From Rhizobium tropici CIAT 899 (lineage in GTDB: Bacteria; Pseudomonadota; Alphaproteobacteria; Rhizobiales; Rhizobiaceae), in assembly GCF_000330885.1 (NCBI RefSeq), contig NC_020059.1:1229001-1293000 (forward strand): a stretch of DNA of 64,000 nt, given 5' to 3'. The notes under the pieces were generated by a model. It was given only the letters and a program-made list of their open reading frames with translations. It ran no database searches and had not been told where the DNA came from. Position numbers and translations under genes: made by a program. This document shows, one piece after another, positions 47,301 through 55,054 of this stretch; the first letter of the stretch is position 1; each line of letters starts with the position of its first letter.

Positions 47301-49190
47301 TCAGCCGGCCATGCCGCTTTCATATTCCGATGAAAGTTCCAGCCACTGCTCCTCGGCTGCCGCAAGCTTCTCGGCGGCATCGGCGCGCTGCTTTGCCTTT
47401 TCCGCAGCCTTTGCCGGTGCCTTCTCGTAGAGGGCGGGATCCGCAAGTTCTGCATCAAGGGCCTGAATCAGTTTCTCAAGCTTGCCGGTCAAGGATTCGA
47501 TTTCGTTGATCTTCTTCTTGAGCGGCGCTAGCGACGCGCGCCGATCGGCGTTGAGCTTGCGCTGATCCGCTTTGGAAACGGAATCGTCGATGCCGTTCAT
47601 CTTGGCCTTCTCGTCCTTCGACTTCGGGCTAGCGACGACGAGGCTGCGGTATTCTTCGAGATCGCCGTCGAAGGTCGTGACCGTACCGTCACGCACCAGC
47701 CAGAGACGATCGACGGTGGCTTCGATCAGGTGGCGGTCGTGTGAGATCAGGATGACCGCACCGGAATAATCGTTCAGCGCCTGGATCAGCGCATTGCGGC
47801 TGTCGATATCGAGATGGTTCGTCGGTTCGTCGAGGATCAGCAGGTTCGGTGCGTCGAAGGCGGCAAGGCCCATGAGAAGGCGCGCCTTCTCGCCGCCGGA
47901 GAGATCCTTGACCTGCGTGTCCATCTTCTCCGTCGCCAAGCCCATCTGTGCAACGCGGGCGCGGACCTTCGCTTCCGGTGTCTCAGGCATGCGGCGGCGG
48001 ACATGTTCGACGGCGGTCTGGTTCGGAATGAGATCGTCGAGCTGATGCTGGGCAAAGAAGCCGATCTTCAGGTTCGGTGCGAGCCTGACTTCGCCGCTCT
48101 CCGCGCCCAGCCGGCCTGAAATGAACTTCGCGAAGGTCGATTTGCCGTTGCCGTTGGAGCCGAGCAGCGCGATGCGGTCGTCGGCATCGATGCGCAGGTT
48201 CAGGCGCTTGAGGATAGGCTTGCCCGGCTCGTAGCCAACGGCACCGCCGCTGATCGCGATGATCGGTGAGGCGGGCTGCTTCTCCGGCTCCGGAAAGCTG
48301 AAGCCCATCACATGGTCTTCGATGACGGCGGCGACGGTGCCCATGCGCTCCAGCGCCTTGACGCGCGACTGCGCCTGTCGCGCCTTCGAGGCCTTGGCCT
48401 TGAAGCGGTCGATGAAGCTCTGCAGATGCTTGCGTGCCGCGTCGTTCTTCGCCTTCGCCTTCATCTGCAGTTCGTCGGCCTCGGCCTTCTGCCGCTCGAA
48501 CTGGTCGTAGGAGCCGCGATAGAAGGTGAGCTTCTTCTGGTCGAGATGCACGATGGAGTTGACAGCCGTGTTCAAAAGATCGCGGTCGTGCGAGATGATG
48601 ATGACGGTGTGAGGGTAGCGGCGGATATAGTCCTCAAGCCAGAGCGTGCCTTCAAGGTCGAGATAGTTCGTCGGCTCGTCGAGCAGCAGCAGATCCGGCT
48701 CGGAAAACAGTACGGCCGCAAGAGCCACGCGCATGCGCCAGCCGCCGGAGAAGGAGGAGGCGGGACGCTTCTGCGCTTCATGGTCGAAGCCGAGGCCGGC
48801 GAGGATGCTGGCGGCACGCGCTTCGGCCGAATGCGCATCGATATCGGCAAGCCGCGTCTGGATATCGGCGATGCGGTGCGGATCGGTCGCGGTTTCGGCT
48901 TCCGCGAGCAGTGCGGAGCGCTCCTTATCCGCTGCCAGGACGATATCGATCAGAGGTTCTTCAGTGCCGGGGGCCTCCTGCGCCACCTGGCCGATGCGCG
49001 CATTGCGCGGGATCGAGACCGAGCCGCTTTCGGCAGCAAAATCGCCGGTGATGATCCTGAACAGCGTGGATTTGCCAGCACCGTTCTTGCCGACGAGGCC
49101 AGCCTTCGTGCCCGCCGGAAGCGTCACGCTGGCATGATCGATGAGAAGGCGGCCGGCAATGCGGGCGGAAAGGTCTGAAATCGAAATCAT
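47301..49190 (-). CDS. ABC-F family ATPase
   Basis: A 629-residue soluble protein with two ATP-binding cassettes and no membrane domain. The Walker A motifs are 'GKNGAGKST' and 'GSNGNGKST', with signatures 'SGGWRMRVALA' and 'SGGEKARLLMG' and an interdomain linker rich in Lys, Ala and Gln. A C-terminal coiled coil ('LKKKINEIESLTGKLEKLIQ') is present as in Uup/YheS-type proteins. ABC-F proteins act on ribosomes. The ATG at 49190 begins 'MISISDLSARI'. Confidence 0.94.
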   Translation of the reverse strand: MISISDLSARIAGRLLIDHASVTLPAGTKAGLVGKNGAGKSTLFRIITGDFAAESGSVSIPRNARIGQVAQEAPGTEEPLIDIVLAADKERSALLAEAETATDPHRIADIQTRLADIDAHSAEARAASILAGLGFDHEAQKRPASSFSGGWRMRVALAAVLFSEPDLLLLDEPTNYLDLEGTLWLEDYIRRYPHTVIIISHDRDLLNTAVNSIVHLDQKKLTFYRGSYDQFERQKAEADELQMKAKAKNDAARKHLQSFIDRFKAKASKARQAQSRVKALERMGTVAAVIEDHVMGFSFPEPEKQPASPIIAISGGAVGYEPGKPILKRLNLRIDADDRIALLGSNGNGKSTFAKFISGRLGAESGEVRLAPNLKIGFFAQHQLDDLIPNQTAVEHVRRRMPETPEAKVRARVAQMGLATEKMDTQVKDLSGGEKARLLMGLAAFDAPNLLILDEPTNHLDIDSRNALIQALNDYSGAVILISHDRHLIEATVDRLWLVRDGTVTTFDGDLEEYRSLVVASPKSKDEKAKMNGIDDSVSKADQRKLNADRRASLAPLKKKINEIESLTGKLEKLIQALDAELADPALYEKAPAKAAEKAKQRADAAEKLAAAEEQWLELSSEYESGMAG

Positions 49191-49254
49191 GGCGCGGTTT
49201 TGGCCGAACTCGACGCCGAAGGCAAGAGCGCGAAGTCGCTTAGGCGCCAGCCTT

Positions 49255-49740
49255 TTACGAGGATTTCGAGAGGTTGGCGCAGTTGCGCAGCCGCTCGGTC
49301 AACTCGGTTTCGTAGAGCATGAGGTTGCTGAGCGTCGCATTGAGACTGTCGAGGGCGGCACTGGCATGCGGTGCCGCATCGATCTCGCGGGCAAAACGCT
49401 GTTTCTTCATCAAGCCCATGGCGAGCTGCTCGGCCACTTCGCGCAGCATTTCCGCCGCATCGCTTTCCGATTTGCGCGCCACCAGCCCGCAATGGCTGAC
49501 GAGGCGGTGCTTCAGGCCGATTTCGTCGAGCCCGCTTTGCGAGGGAAGGGGGCCAAGTGCCTCGATTTCTTCGGCAAGACGGCGATCCTGCCCGTAAAGC
49601 GCCTCATGAAAGAGCTGATAGTTGCGCGGCAGGTTCTTGACCTTCAGCCGCGTCATGAAGCGGCCGATAACCTCAAGCTCGGTTTCCGTTTCATCATTAT
49701 CGATGGAATATGCCGAAACGCTTGTCTGCGAGTTCTTCAT
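49255..49740 (-). CDS. Conserved small protein resembling N-terminal region of rhizobial GGDEF proteins
   Basis: A 161-residue, mostly helical protein without a recognised catalytic domain. 'LPRNYQLFHEALYGQDRRLAEEI' (cited in part) and 'LDEIGLKHRLV' resemble helical sensory-type segments that precede GGDEF domains in many alphaproteobacterial diguanylate cyclases, but no GGDEF follows before the stop. It may be a stand-alone regulator or a remnant. The start is the ATG at 49740. It lies between ABC-F and DinB genes on the same strand. Family resemblance is from memory and uncertain. Confidence 0.6.
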   Translation of the reverse strand: MKNSQTSVSAYSIDNDETETELEVIGRFMTRLKVKNLPRNYQLFHEALYGQDRRLAEEIEALGPLPSQSGLDEIGLKHRLVSHCGLVARKSESDAAEMLREVAEQLAMGLMKKQRFAREIDAAPHASAALDSLNATLSNLMLYETELTERLRNCANLSKSS

Positions 49741-49896
49741 GCCTGCTTCTGACCGTGAGCTGATATATCTTATCAATTTGCAGGTCGGCAGGTTAAGGGA
49801 ACCTGAACAAAATGCCTTATTCACGCTGCGTCGCAACAAAATGAGGCAGGTGCTCAACGTTTTGGCGAAAGCGGAAAACAGCAATTCGCTTTCCGC

Positions 49897-50406
49897 TCAC
49901 ATCCAGCGTGTTCCTTCACTACGCAGGAAGTTCAGCAGATCCAGCACCAGCGACGGCTTGCCCATGGATGTGAGGATGGTATGGCACTGGCCGCGGTGGT
50001 GGGTGTGGTGGTTGAACATATGGGATACCGCCGCATGGAGGGGAACGGTGATGGCGCCCGGCCGCAGGATCGAGGTATAGGTGAGATCGACGGCAAGCGC
50101 GTCGGCATCGAGTGTTTCCAGCCACATGATGATATTTCGATCTTCCGCCTCCCGTAAGCTGCAAAGTCCTTTCAGGGTGTCATGAAGGACGGTCTCGAGT
50201 GACGCCGGCACCCCACCGGTGCCGTTGAAACGGTGCATCCACAGCCGGTCCGCTATCAGCAGATGATTTAGCGTTCCGTGGAGCGAACCGAAGAACGCGC
50301 CGCGATCCTCGTGGAATTCCGCGTCGCTGAGGTCTGCCGCGGCGTTGTAGACCTGAACATTGGCCCAACGATTGTAGTCGGCAAGCATCCTGAAATGTTT
50401 GAGCAT
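49897..50406 (-). CDS. DinB family protein
   Basis: A 169-residue four-helix-bundle protein of the DinB/YfiT-like metal-dependent family. 'ADYNRWANVQVYNAA' at the N terminus, 'LNHLLIADRLWMHRF' (first His) and 'HMFNHHTHHRGQ' (metal-binding His pair) are diagnostic. Members are damage-inducible or thiol-transferase-like; no specific activity is assigned. The start is the ATG at 50406, with GGAGAGG upstream. The larger frame to 50727 overlaps ndk and was rejected. Confidence 0.9.
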   Translation of the reverse strand: MLKHFRMLADYNRWANVQVYNAAADLSDAEFHEDRGAFFGSLHGTLNHLLIADRLWMHRFNGTGGVPASLETVLHDTLKGLCSLREAEDRNIIMWLETLDADALAVDLTYTSILRPGAITVPLHAAVSHMFNHHTHHRGQCHTILTSMGKPSLVLDLLNFLRSEGTRWM

Positions 50407-50596
50407 ATGACCTCTCCTCAATGGTGCGGCGATGTTGCCGCCGAGTTTGCGAATAAACCGTCGCAATGCCATCGGTCGATTGCGAATCGGATGTCCGGAC
50501 TGTGACAGCGGCGTGAAATTGGCCGATCCCCCTTGTTTTCGGGCCTTGGGGCAGGTAAAGACCGCCCACTTTTCTCTGATTACAAGGAATGGACCC

Positions 50597-51019
50597 ATGG
50601 CGATTGAACGTACTTTCTCGATGATCAAGCCGGACGCGACGAAGCGCAACCTGACCGGCGCCATCACCAAGGTTTTCGAAGACAACGGCCTGCGCGTCAT
50701 CGCCTCCAAGCGTGTCTGGATGAGCAAGCGGGAAGCTGAAGGCTTCTACGCCGTTCACAAGGAACGTCCGTTCTTCGGCGAACTCGTTGAAGGCATGACC
50801 TCCGGCCCGACCATCGTTCAGGTTCTCGAAGGCGAAAACGCCATCCTGAAGAACCGCGAAATCATGGGCGCGACCAACCCGGCCAACGCTGACGAGGGCA
50901 CGATCCGCAAGACCTTCGCTCTGTCGATCGGCGAAAACTCCGTTCACGGCTCGGATGCTCCGGAAACGGCTGCCGTCGAAATCGCCTACTGGTTCTCGGA
51001 AACCGAAATCGTCGGCTGA
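50597..51019 (+). CDS. ndk: Nucleoside diphosphate kinase
   Basis: A 140-residue NDK that transfers the gamma phosphate of ATP to NDPs through a phosphohistidine. The catalytic His117 is in '[12 protein letters not shown]', with '[14 protein letters not shown]' at the N terminus. The ATG at 50597 follows AAGGAA. The longer frame to 50432 runs into the DinB promoter region and is rejected. A clear terminator follows at 51066-51094. Confidence 0.98.
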   Translation: MAIERTFSMIKPDATKRNLTGAITKVFEDNGLRVIASKRVWMSKREAEGFYAVHKERPFFGELVEGMTSGPTIVQVLEGENAILKNREIMGATNPANADEGTIRKTFALSIGENSVHGSDAPETAAVEIAYWFSETEIVG

Positions 51020-51065
51020 ATCAGCCTTTCAGCTTCAGCGCTGAACGATTTGAAATGACTCATGG

Positions 51066-51094
51066 AAGCCGGGACCTCGCATCCCGGCTTTTTT
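51066..51094 (+). terminator. Rho-independent terminator of ndk
   Basis: A perfect 9-bp stem AAGCCGGGA/TCCCGGCTT with a 7-base loop, followed by a six-T run (51089-51094), 46 bases after the ndk stop. Confidence 0.9.
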
Positions 51095-51113
51095 CATGCC
51101 AGCAAGTTAGACT

Positions 51114-51152
51114 CCCTCTCCCCGCTTGCGGGGAGAGGGCTGGGGTGAGGGG
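51114..51152 (+). repeat. GC-rich palindromic repeat, copy 1
   Basis: CCCTCTCCCCG (51114-51124) and CGGGGAGAGGG (51129-51139) form an 11-bp stem with a 4-base loop, followed by CTGGGGTGAGGGG. This type of extragenic palindrome, with the GGGGTGAGGGG tail, is widely scattered between genes in Rhizobiales. An inverted copy lies 132 bases further on. Confidence 0.85.
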
Positions 51153-51284
51153 CAGCAGACTATCGTCTGAATGCAAACTTATCGTCTTCAGAATTCGGCA
51201 TCAGAAGTGGCAACTCTGTTTTTTACTAACGGCTTCATTGCTGGAACAGCGATGGCGTCGAACAATGACTGTTTTCGCAGACGG

Positions 51285-51326
51285 CCCCTCACCCTAACCC
51301 TCTCCCCGCAGGCGGGGAGAGGGGAC
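51285..51326 (-). repeat. GC-rich palindromic repeat, copy 2 (inverted)
   Basis: CCCCTCACCCTAA (51285-51297) is followed by a CCCTCTCCCCGC/GCGGGGAGAGGG hairpin. It is the same element as 51114-51152 in the opposite orientation, so the two tails point toward each other. Confidence 0.85.
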
Positions 51327-51373
51327 TGCCCCGCGAACGCCTTCAAACTCAAGGAAACGCAGCTTATCTCCGT

Positions 51374-51895
51374 TTATGCCGGGCAGGCGGCATCATGCCC
51401 GTAGTCGGCGCTGCCATCGCCCTTGAAGACATCGGGATTGGCGGTATAGACCGGGCCGACGACCAGTGGCTTCGTCGGCAGCACGGTCTGGTCGAGATCG
51501 GATTTGACCTCCGTCTTGATCGTCTGGATCGTCTTGTCGCTGGCATCGACCAGCTTGATCGAGACGGAATAGGGGCGGTCCTTGCGGACGCAATGGAGGT
51601 CCGGACTTTCCAGCGTGATCTTATCCCAGAATGTATAGATCTTCTGGTTGACAACAAGCGGATCGCCGCCGGCGGGATTTTCGAATTCCGCGATCGCCTT
51701 TGTTCCCTCCGGTATCGGGGCGATCTTCTTGAGCGTGATCATGTAGCTTGCGCTCGCCACCCGGTAGTTGAACACGAAGAGGCGGCCGGTGAGCTGGGTC
51801 GGGCCCTCATCGTCCTCCCGCTGGCAGCCAGCCAGCGCCAGGCCGGCGACGATCCCGGCACCTATCATTGTCAGCATGATCTTTCGCATCGTCAT
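51374..51895 (-). CDS. Putative lipoprotein of unknown function
   Basis: A 173-residue protein with a lipoprotein signal ('LAGC', Cys24) and a predicted mostly beta mature part that contains 'LTGRLFVFNYRVASASYMITLK' (cited in part) and two cysteines ('LHCVRKDRP' and 'DAACPA' at the C terminus) that may pair. I do not recognise the family. The start ATG overlaps the stop of the CGNR regulator gene by four bases, so the two are translated together. It is the downstream gene of that two-gene unit, which suggests a functional link with the regulator. Confidence 0.7.
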   Translation of the reverse strand: MTMRKIMLTMIGAGIVAGLALAGCQREDDEGPTQLTGRLFVFNYRVASASYMITLKKIAPIPEGTKAIAEFENPAGGDPLVVNQKIYTFWDKITLESPDLHCVRKDRPYSVSIKLVDASDKTIQTIKTEVKSDLDQTVLPTKPLVVGPVYTANPDVFKGDGSADYGHDAACPA

Positions 51896-52440
51896 GGCGC
51901 AGTCTCCTCTTTCTTGCGCCGGTAGTGCCGGCTGGCTTTGGCCCGGTTGCCGCAAACCGCCATGTCGCACCAGGCGCGGCTCTTGTTCTTGCTGCGGTCG
52001 ATAAAGAGCCAGCCGCAGTTGCGGCATATTTTCATTCGTTCCGGATCGGGCATGGCGATGAGGCGCAGCGTCGAACGCACGGTTGCGGCATCGAGCCCAT
52101 CGGAGGACGCGCGCTTCAGGACCCCAGCCAATGCCGCAAGCAGATCGGCGAGCAGCAGATCGGCACTCTCTCCAAGAACGCGTGCCCGGAAATAACGATC
52201 GATCAATTCGCGGAGGGCGATGAAATCGGTTCGGTTTTCACGCTTCACCGGCAGGATATCGCCGAAGAGCGTCCGTTCGGCGCAGAAATTGGCTGCCGCC
52301 TTCGGAAAGCTATCCATCTGTCCTGCCGCCTCGAAACGGTCGATCCGGCGCTCGTCGTCATGGCGCAGGATCACGCTGTTGGCGACATCGAGCGCAAGCG
52401 CGCCACCGGAAAAGCGATGTGGAGTCCAAGTAAAGCTCAT
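51892..52440 (-). CDS. CGNR zinc finger (ABATE-type) regulator
   Basis: A 182-residue protein of the ABATE/CGNR family. The N-terminal domain ('GGALALDVANSVILRHDDERRID', cited in part) is the ABATE region, thought to sense a ligand or stress. The C-terminal CGNR zinc finger has Cys139, Cys142, Cys158 and Cys163 in the 'CRNCGWLFIDRS...WCDMAVCGNR' pattern and a basic end. The family is predicted to regulate transcription. It is divergent from a LivH-type permease across 67 bp containing a 28-bp palindrome, its likely binding site. Confidence 0.9.
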   Translation of the reverse strand: MSFTWTPHRFSGGALALDVANSVILRHDDERRIDRFEAAGQMDSFPKAAANFCAERTLFGDILPVKRENRTDFIALRELIDRYFRARVLGESADLLLADLLAALAGVLKRASSDGLDAATVRSTLRLIAMPDPERMKICRNCGWLFIDRSKNKSRAWCDMAVCGNRAKASRHYRRKKEETAP

Positions 52441-52451
52441 AACAAAAATTA

Positions 52452-52479
52452 TAACTGGTAAAATGAATTTTGCCAGTTA
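52452..52479. promoter_or_regulatory. 28-bp palindrome in divergent CGNR/permease region
   Basis: TAACTGG (52452-52458) and CCAGTTA (52473-52479) are perfect arms. An inner AAAAT/ATTTT pair (60-64 with 67-71) is separated by GA, with one mismatched position between arms. The arms total 12 paired bases on each side. It lies between the start codons of the regulator and the permease, an ideal place for autorepression of both. It is the strongest operator candidate in the window. Confidence 0.6.
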
Positions 52480-52507
52480 CTATTTGCTCGTTCTTCGGAG
52501 GGGTGGA

Positions 52508-53404
52508 ATGGCCTATCTTCTGCAGCAATTGGCGAATGCCGTTCCGCTCGCTGCACTTTATGCGACGCTGGCCTTCGGCTATTCCATTGCCTTCGGGGTC
52601 ATGAAGCGGGCCGATATCACCTACGGCGCGTTGTTCGCCTTTGCCGGCCAGATGCTCGTGCTCTTCACGGACGTCGGTTATACGAAGATGTATCTCATCC
52701 TGCCGGCCGCCTTTGCTTTCGGGGCCGTGATCGCCGTCGGTTATACGATCGGCACCAGCTTTCTGGTCGGCCGCGCGATCATGCTGCCGCTATCGCGCAA
52801 GTCGCCGAATACGGTCATCGTCGCAGCGCTTGGCATGATGATCATCCTGATGGAAACGGCGCGGCTGGCGTCTAGTACGCGCGGCATCTGGCTGCCGCCC
52901 TTTCTGAACGGTGCAGTCGTGTTCTGGGATAGCGGCGGCTTCCGCGTCACACTGACCGAAATCCAGCTACTTAACACCGTCCTGATGATCCTCGTTATCT
53001 TTATAGGTGCCTATGTCCTCAAATGCACCGGATGGGGCCGCATCTGGCGTGCCGTCACCGACGACGCGCTTGCCGCCGAACTATGTGGCGCCAGCGCCAG
53101 CCGTGTCTTTCTGATGGCCTATGTCGCCTCCGCTATGGTCGCGACCATCTGCGGTCTGCTCGCCACTTCCTACTACGGAACCATGGATTTCGGGGCGGGA
53201 CTGATGTTCGGGCTGAAGGTGCTGATGATTGCGGCCGTCGGCGGCTATTCCGAGCCGCTGAAGTCGGCCGGCGGGGCTGCGCTCCTCGGCCTGACGGAGA
53301 CGATGTGGGGAGCTTACGGTCCGTTCCTTTGGCGCGATTTCGTCATCTTCTCGCTGCTGGTGCTGCTGCTGGTGTTGAGCCGCCGTGAACGAGTGGTGCC
53401 CTGA
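52508..53404 (+). CDS. LivH-type branched-chain amino acid ABC transporter permease, orphan
   Basis: A 298-residue permease with about eight membrane segments. 'YATLAFGYSIAFGVMKRADITYGALFAF' (cited in part) and 'AVTDDALAAELCGA' resemble LivH. The partners LivM, LivG, LivF and LivK are not encoded nearby, so the transporter is incomplete here. The ATG at 52508, with GGAG upstream, is preferred. Earlier in-frame starts at 52463 or 52220 lie in the palindrome or the divergent gene. Divergence from the CGNR regulator suggests that its expression is ligand-controlled. Confidence 0.85.
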   Translation: MAYLLQQLANAVPLAALYATLAFGYSIAFGVMKRADITYGALFAFAGQMLVLFTDVGYTKMYLILPAAFAFGAVIAVGYTIGTSFLVGRAIMLPLSRKSPNTVIVAALGMMIILMETARLASSTRGIWLPPFLNGAVVFWDSGGFRVTLTEIQLLNTVLMILVIFIGAYVLKCTGWGRIWRAVTDDALAAELCGASASRVFLMAYVASAMVATICGLLATSYYGTMDFGAGLMFGLKVLMIAAVGGYSEPLKSAGGAALLGLTETMWGAYGPFLWRDFVIFSLLVLLLVLSRRERVVP

Positions 53405-53407
53405 AGC

Positions 53408-53875
53408 CTACTTGTTGCCGGCCCACTTGGCCCGCGCGGCATCGTCGGCATCCTTGGCGGAAACCCAGCTGCCTTGCGTGCCATCCTTGCCGTGTTCCTT
53501 CTTCCAGAAGGGCGCAGAGGTTTTCAGAAAATCCATAACGAAATTGGCGCCGTCGAAAGCCGCCTGCCGATGCGGTGCCGCGGCAATGACGAGCACGATG
53601 TTTTCGCCAGGTGCGATCTTGCCGTAGCGGTGAATGGCAGTCAGGCCAAGAAGCTCGAAACGTTCGATGGCAAGCTTGGCGATGCGGTCGATCTCCGCTT
53701 CCGCCATGCCGGGATAATGTTCGAGTTCCAGCGCACCCAAAGTGCCGCCTTCGTCACGGCAGAGCCCGGAGAAGGTGACGACAGCGCCGATATCGCGTCG
53801 CCCGTCGGTTAGTCGGTCGATTTCCGTCTGGAGTTCGAAATCCTCGCGCTGAACTTTGACGAATGGTGCAATCAT
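53408..53875 (-). CDS. moaE: Molybdopterin synthase catalytic subunit
   Basis: A 155-residue MoaE that, with MoaD, inserts dithiolene sulfur into precursor Z. 'GLCRDEGGTLGALELEHYPGM' (cited in part), 'AIHRYGKIAPGE' and the C-terminal 'KTSAPFWKKE' with catalytic lysines are present. The ATG at 53875 is used. It is 126 bp downstream of moaD on the same strand and ends 3 bp from the convergent permease. Confidence 0.96.
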   Translation of the reverse strand: MIAPFVKVQREDFELQTEIDRLTDGRRDIGAVVTFSGLCRDEGGTLGALELEHYPGMAEAEIDRIAKLAIERFELLGLTAIHRYGKIAPGENIVLVIAAAPHRQAAFDGANFVMDFLKTSAPFWKKEHGKDGTQGSWVSAKDADDAARAKWAGNK

Positions 53876-54001
53876 CGCAATTTCCTTGATCGACTTCTCA
53901 ATCAGTTTGGGGAGTCCGCTCGGCCCTTCGCTCTTGCTCTGGGCGTTCGTCGCTGCAATCGATTCACTGGATCGATTGCTCGGGCGTTGCCCGATCGCTC
54001 C

Positions 54002-54259
54002 TCACCCTCCCGTCATCGGCGGGAAAAGCCCGATCTCCCGCGCTCCGGCGATCAGCTCGTCGTGCTCGGCGTGCTCCATATTGATCGCGACGCGGATCGC
54101 CTGAGGGAATTGAAGTGCCGCCTCGTACTCTTCGCCCAAGCCCTTCAAATGACTCAGGAGATCGCCGACGGTGACGACATCGGCGGGTAGGGAAATCTCC
54201 TCTTCCGCTTTGCCGATCCGCTCGCGCACCCAGGCGAAATAGACGAGCTTCGTCATCAT
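54002..54259 (-). CDS. moaD: Molybdopterin synthase sulfur carrier subunit
   Basis: An 85-residue ubiquitin-fold protein ending in the functional Gly-Gly ('PPMTGG') that is adenylated and thiocarboxylated. Start 'MMTKLVYFAWVRERIG'. Its ATG overlaps the pgsA stop by four bases. It supplies sulfur to MoaE and ultimately serves molybdoenzymes such as the oxidoreductase at 60521-62644. Confidence 0.95.
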   Translation of the reverse strand: MMTKLVYFAWVRERIGKAEEEISLPADVVTVGDLLSHLKGLGEEYEAALQFPQAIRVAINMEHAEHDELIAGAREIGLFPPMTGG

Positions 54260-54843
54260 TCCTCATCCACGACATGCTTCAGCCCGGCCCGGAAATAATC
54301 GTAGCCGGTATAGATGGTCAAAAGCGCTGCGACCCAGAGCAGGACGATGCCTATCTCCGTCGTATAGGGTAGCACCTTGTCGCCCGCAGGCCCAGCCAGC
54401 AGGAAAGCGATAGCCACGAGCTGGGCGGTCGTCTTCCATTTCGCGATGCGCGTCACGGGAACGCTGACCTTTAGCGCAGCCAGATATTCGCGCAGGCCCG
54501 AAACCAGGATTTCGCGGCAGAGAATGATGATGGCAGCCCAGAGAGACCAGCCGGCAATGGTGCCGTCGGCCGCGACCAGCAGCAGGATTGCGGAGACCAA
54601 CAGCTTGTCGGCGATCGGATCGAGCATGCGGCCGATATTGGAGGTCTGGTTCCAGATGCGCGCAAGATAGCCATCGAGGAAATCGGTGATCGAGGCAATG
54701 ACGAAAATCCAGAGCGCGACCCAGCGCGCGAAATCCGAACCCTCCAGCTTGCCTTCGATGAAGAAGCATAGAACGATCAGGGGTACGCAGAGAATGCGGC
54801 CGTAAGTGAGCAGATTGGGAATGCTATAAGCGCGCGAAGCCAT
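54256..54843 (-). CDS. pgsA: CDP-diacylglycerol-glycerol-3-phosphate 3-phosphatidyltransferase
   Basis: A 195-residue membrane enzyme of phosphatidylglycerol synthesis. The CDP-alcohol phosphotransferase signature is perfect: Asp-Gly-x2-Ala-Arg-x8-Gly-x3-Asp-x3-Asp, in the segment from 'DFLDGYLAR' to 'LDPIADKLL' near residues 56-84. It has six or so membrane segments. The ATG at 54843 is used. Order uvrC-pgsA-moaD-moaE on the minus strand is a familiar rhizobial arrangement. Confidence 0.96.
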   Translation of the reverse strand: MASRAYSIPNLLTYGRILCVPLIVLCFFIEGKLEGSDFARWVALWIFVIASITDFLDGYLARIWNQTSNIGRMLDPIADKLLVSAILLLVAADGTIAGWSLWAAIIILCREILVSGLREYLAALKVSVPVTRIAKWKTTAQLVAIAFLLAGPAGDKVLPYTTEIGIVLLWVAALLTIYTGYDYFRAGLKHVVDEE

Positions 54844-54911
54844 GGAAATCGTTTCGTTTCGGTTGTCTCGGCGGATCGCGATGAGCCTCGATTTCGGGTT
54901 TCATCGCGCTC

Positions 54912-54975
54912 CGAGCATTTGATTTTCTTGATCTTCTCCAAAAACCGCTTCGCACTTTTTGGGATCAAATCCTAG
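54912..54975. repeat. Rhizobial intergenic repeat copy between uvrC and pgsA
   Basis: The segment runs from GAGCATTTGATTTTC through AAAACCGCTTCGCAC (54941-54955) to GGGATCAAATCC. GATTTTCTTGATC and GATCAAATC at the ends read partly as inverted repeats. It shares the CCGCTTCGCACTTTT core with the element near 37621. Confidence 0.75.
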
Positions 54976-55054
54976 ATGATGGTTTGGCGACCTTATCGTC
55001 AATATTATTTCTGTTTTTTCACCGCCATTGCGTGGAATTTGCGACCAGCGTTTC

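Larger units (their letters stand above)
51020..51373. other. Intergenic region after ndk
   Basis: A 354-base region between ndk and the convergent lipoprotein gene. It contains the ndk terminator, two inverted GC-rich palindromes (51114-51152 and 51285-51326) and about 130 bases of ordinary-looking DNA between them. No coding sequence of note is visible. Confidence 0.7.

Noticed and set aside
52463..52507. Earlier ATG for the LivH-type permease at 52463
   Set aside because: It lies inside the palindrome and lacks a ribosome binding site; the ATG at 52508 has one and starts at the first conserved segment.
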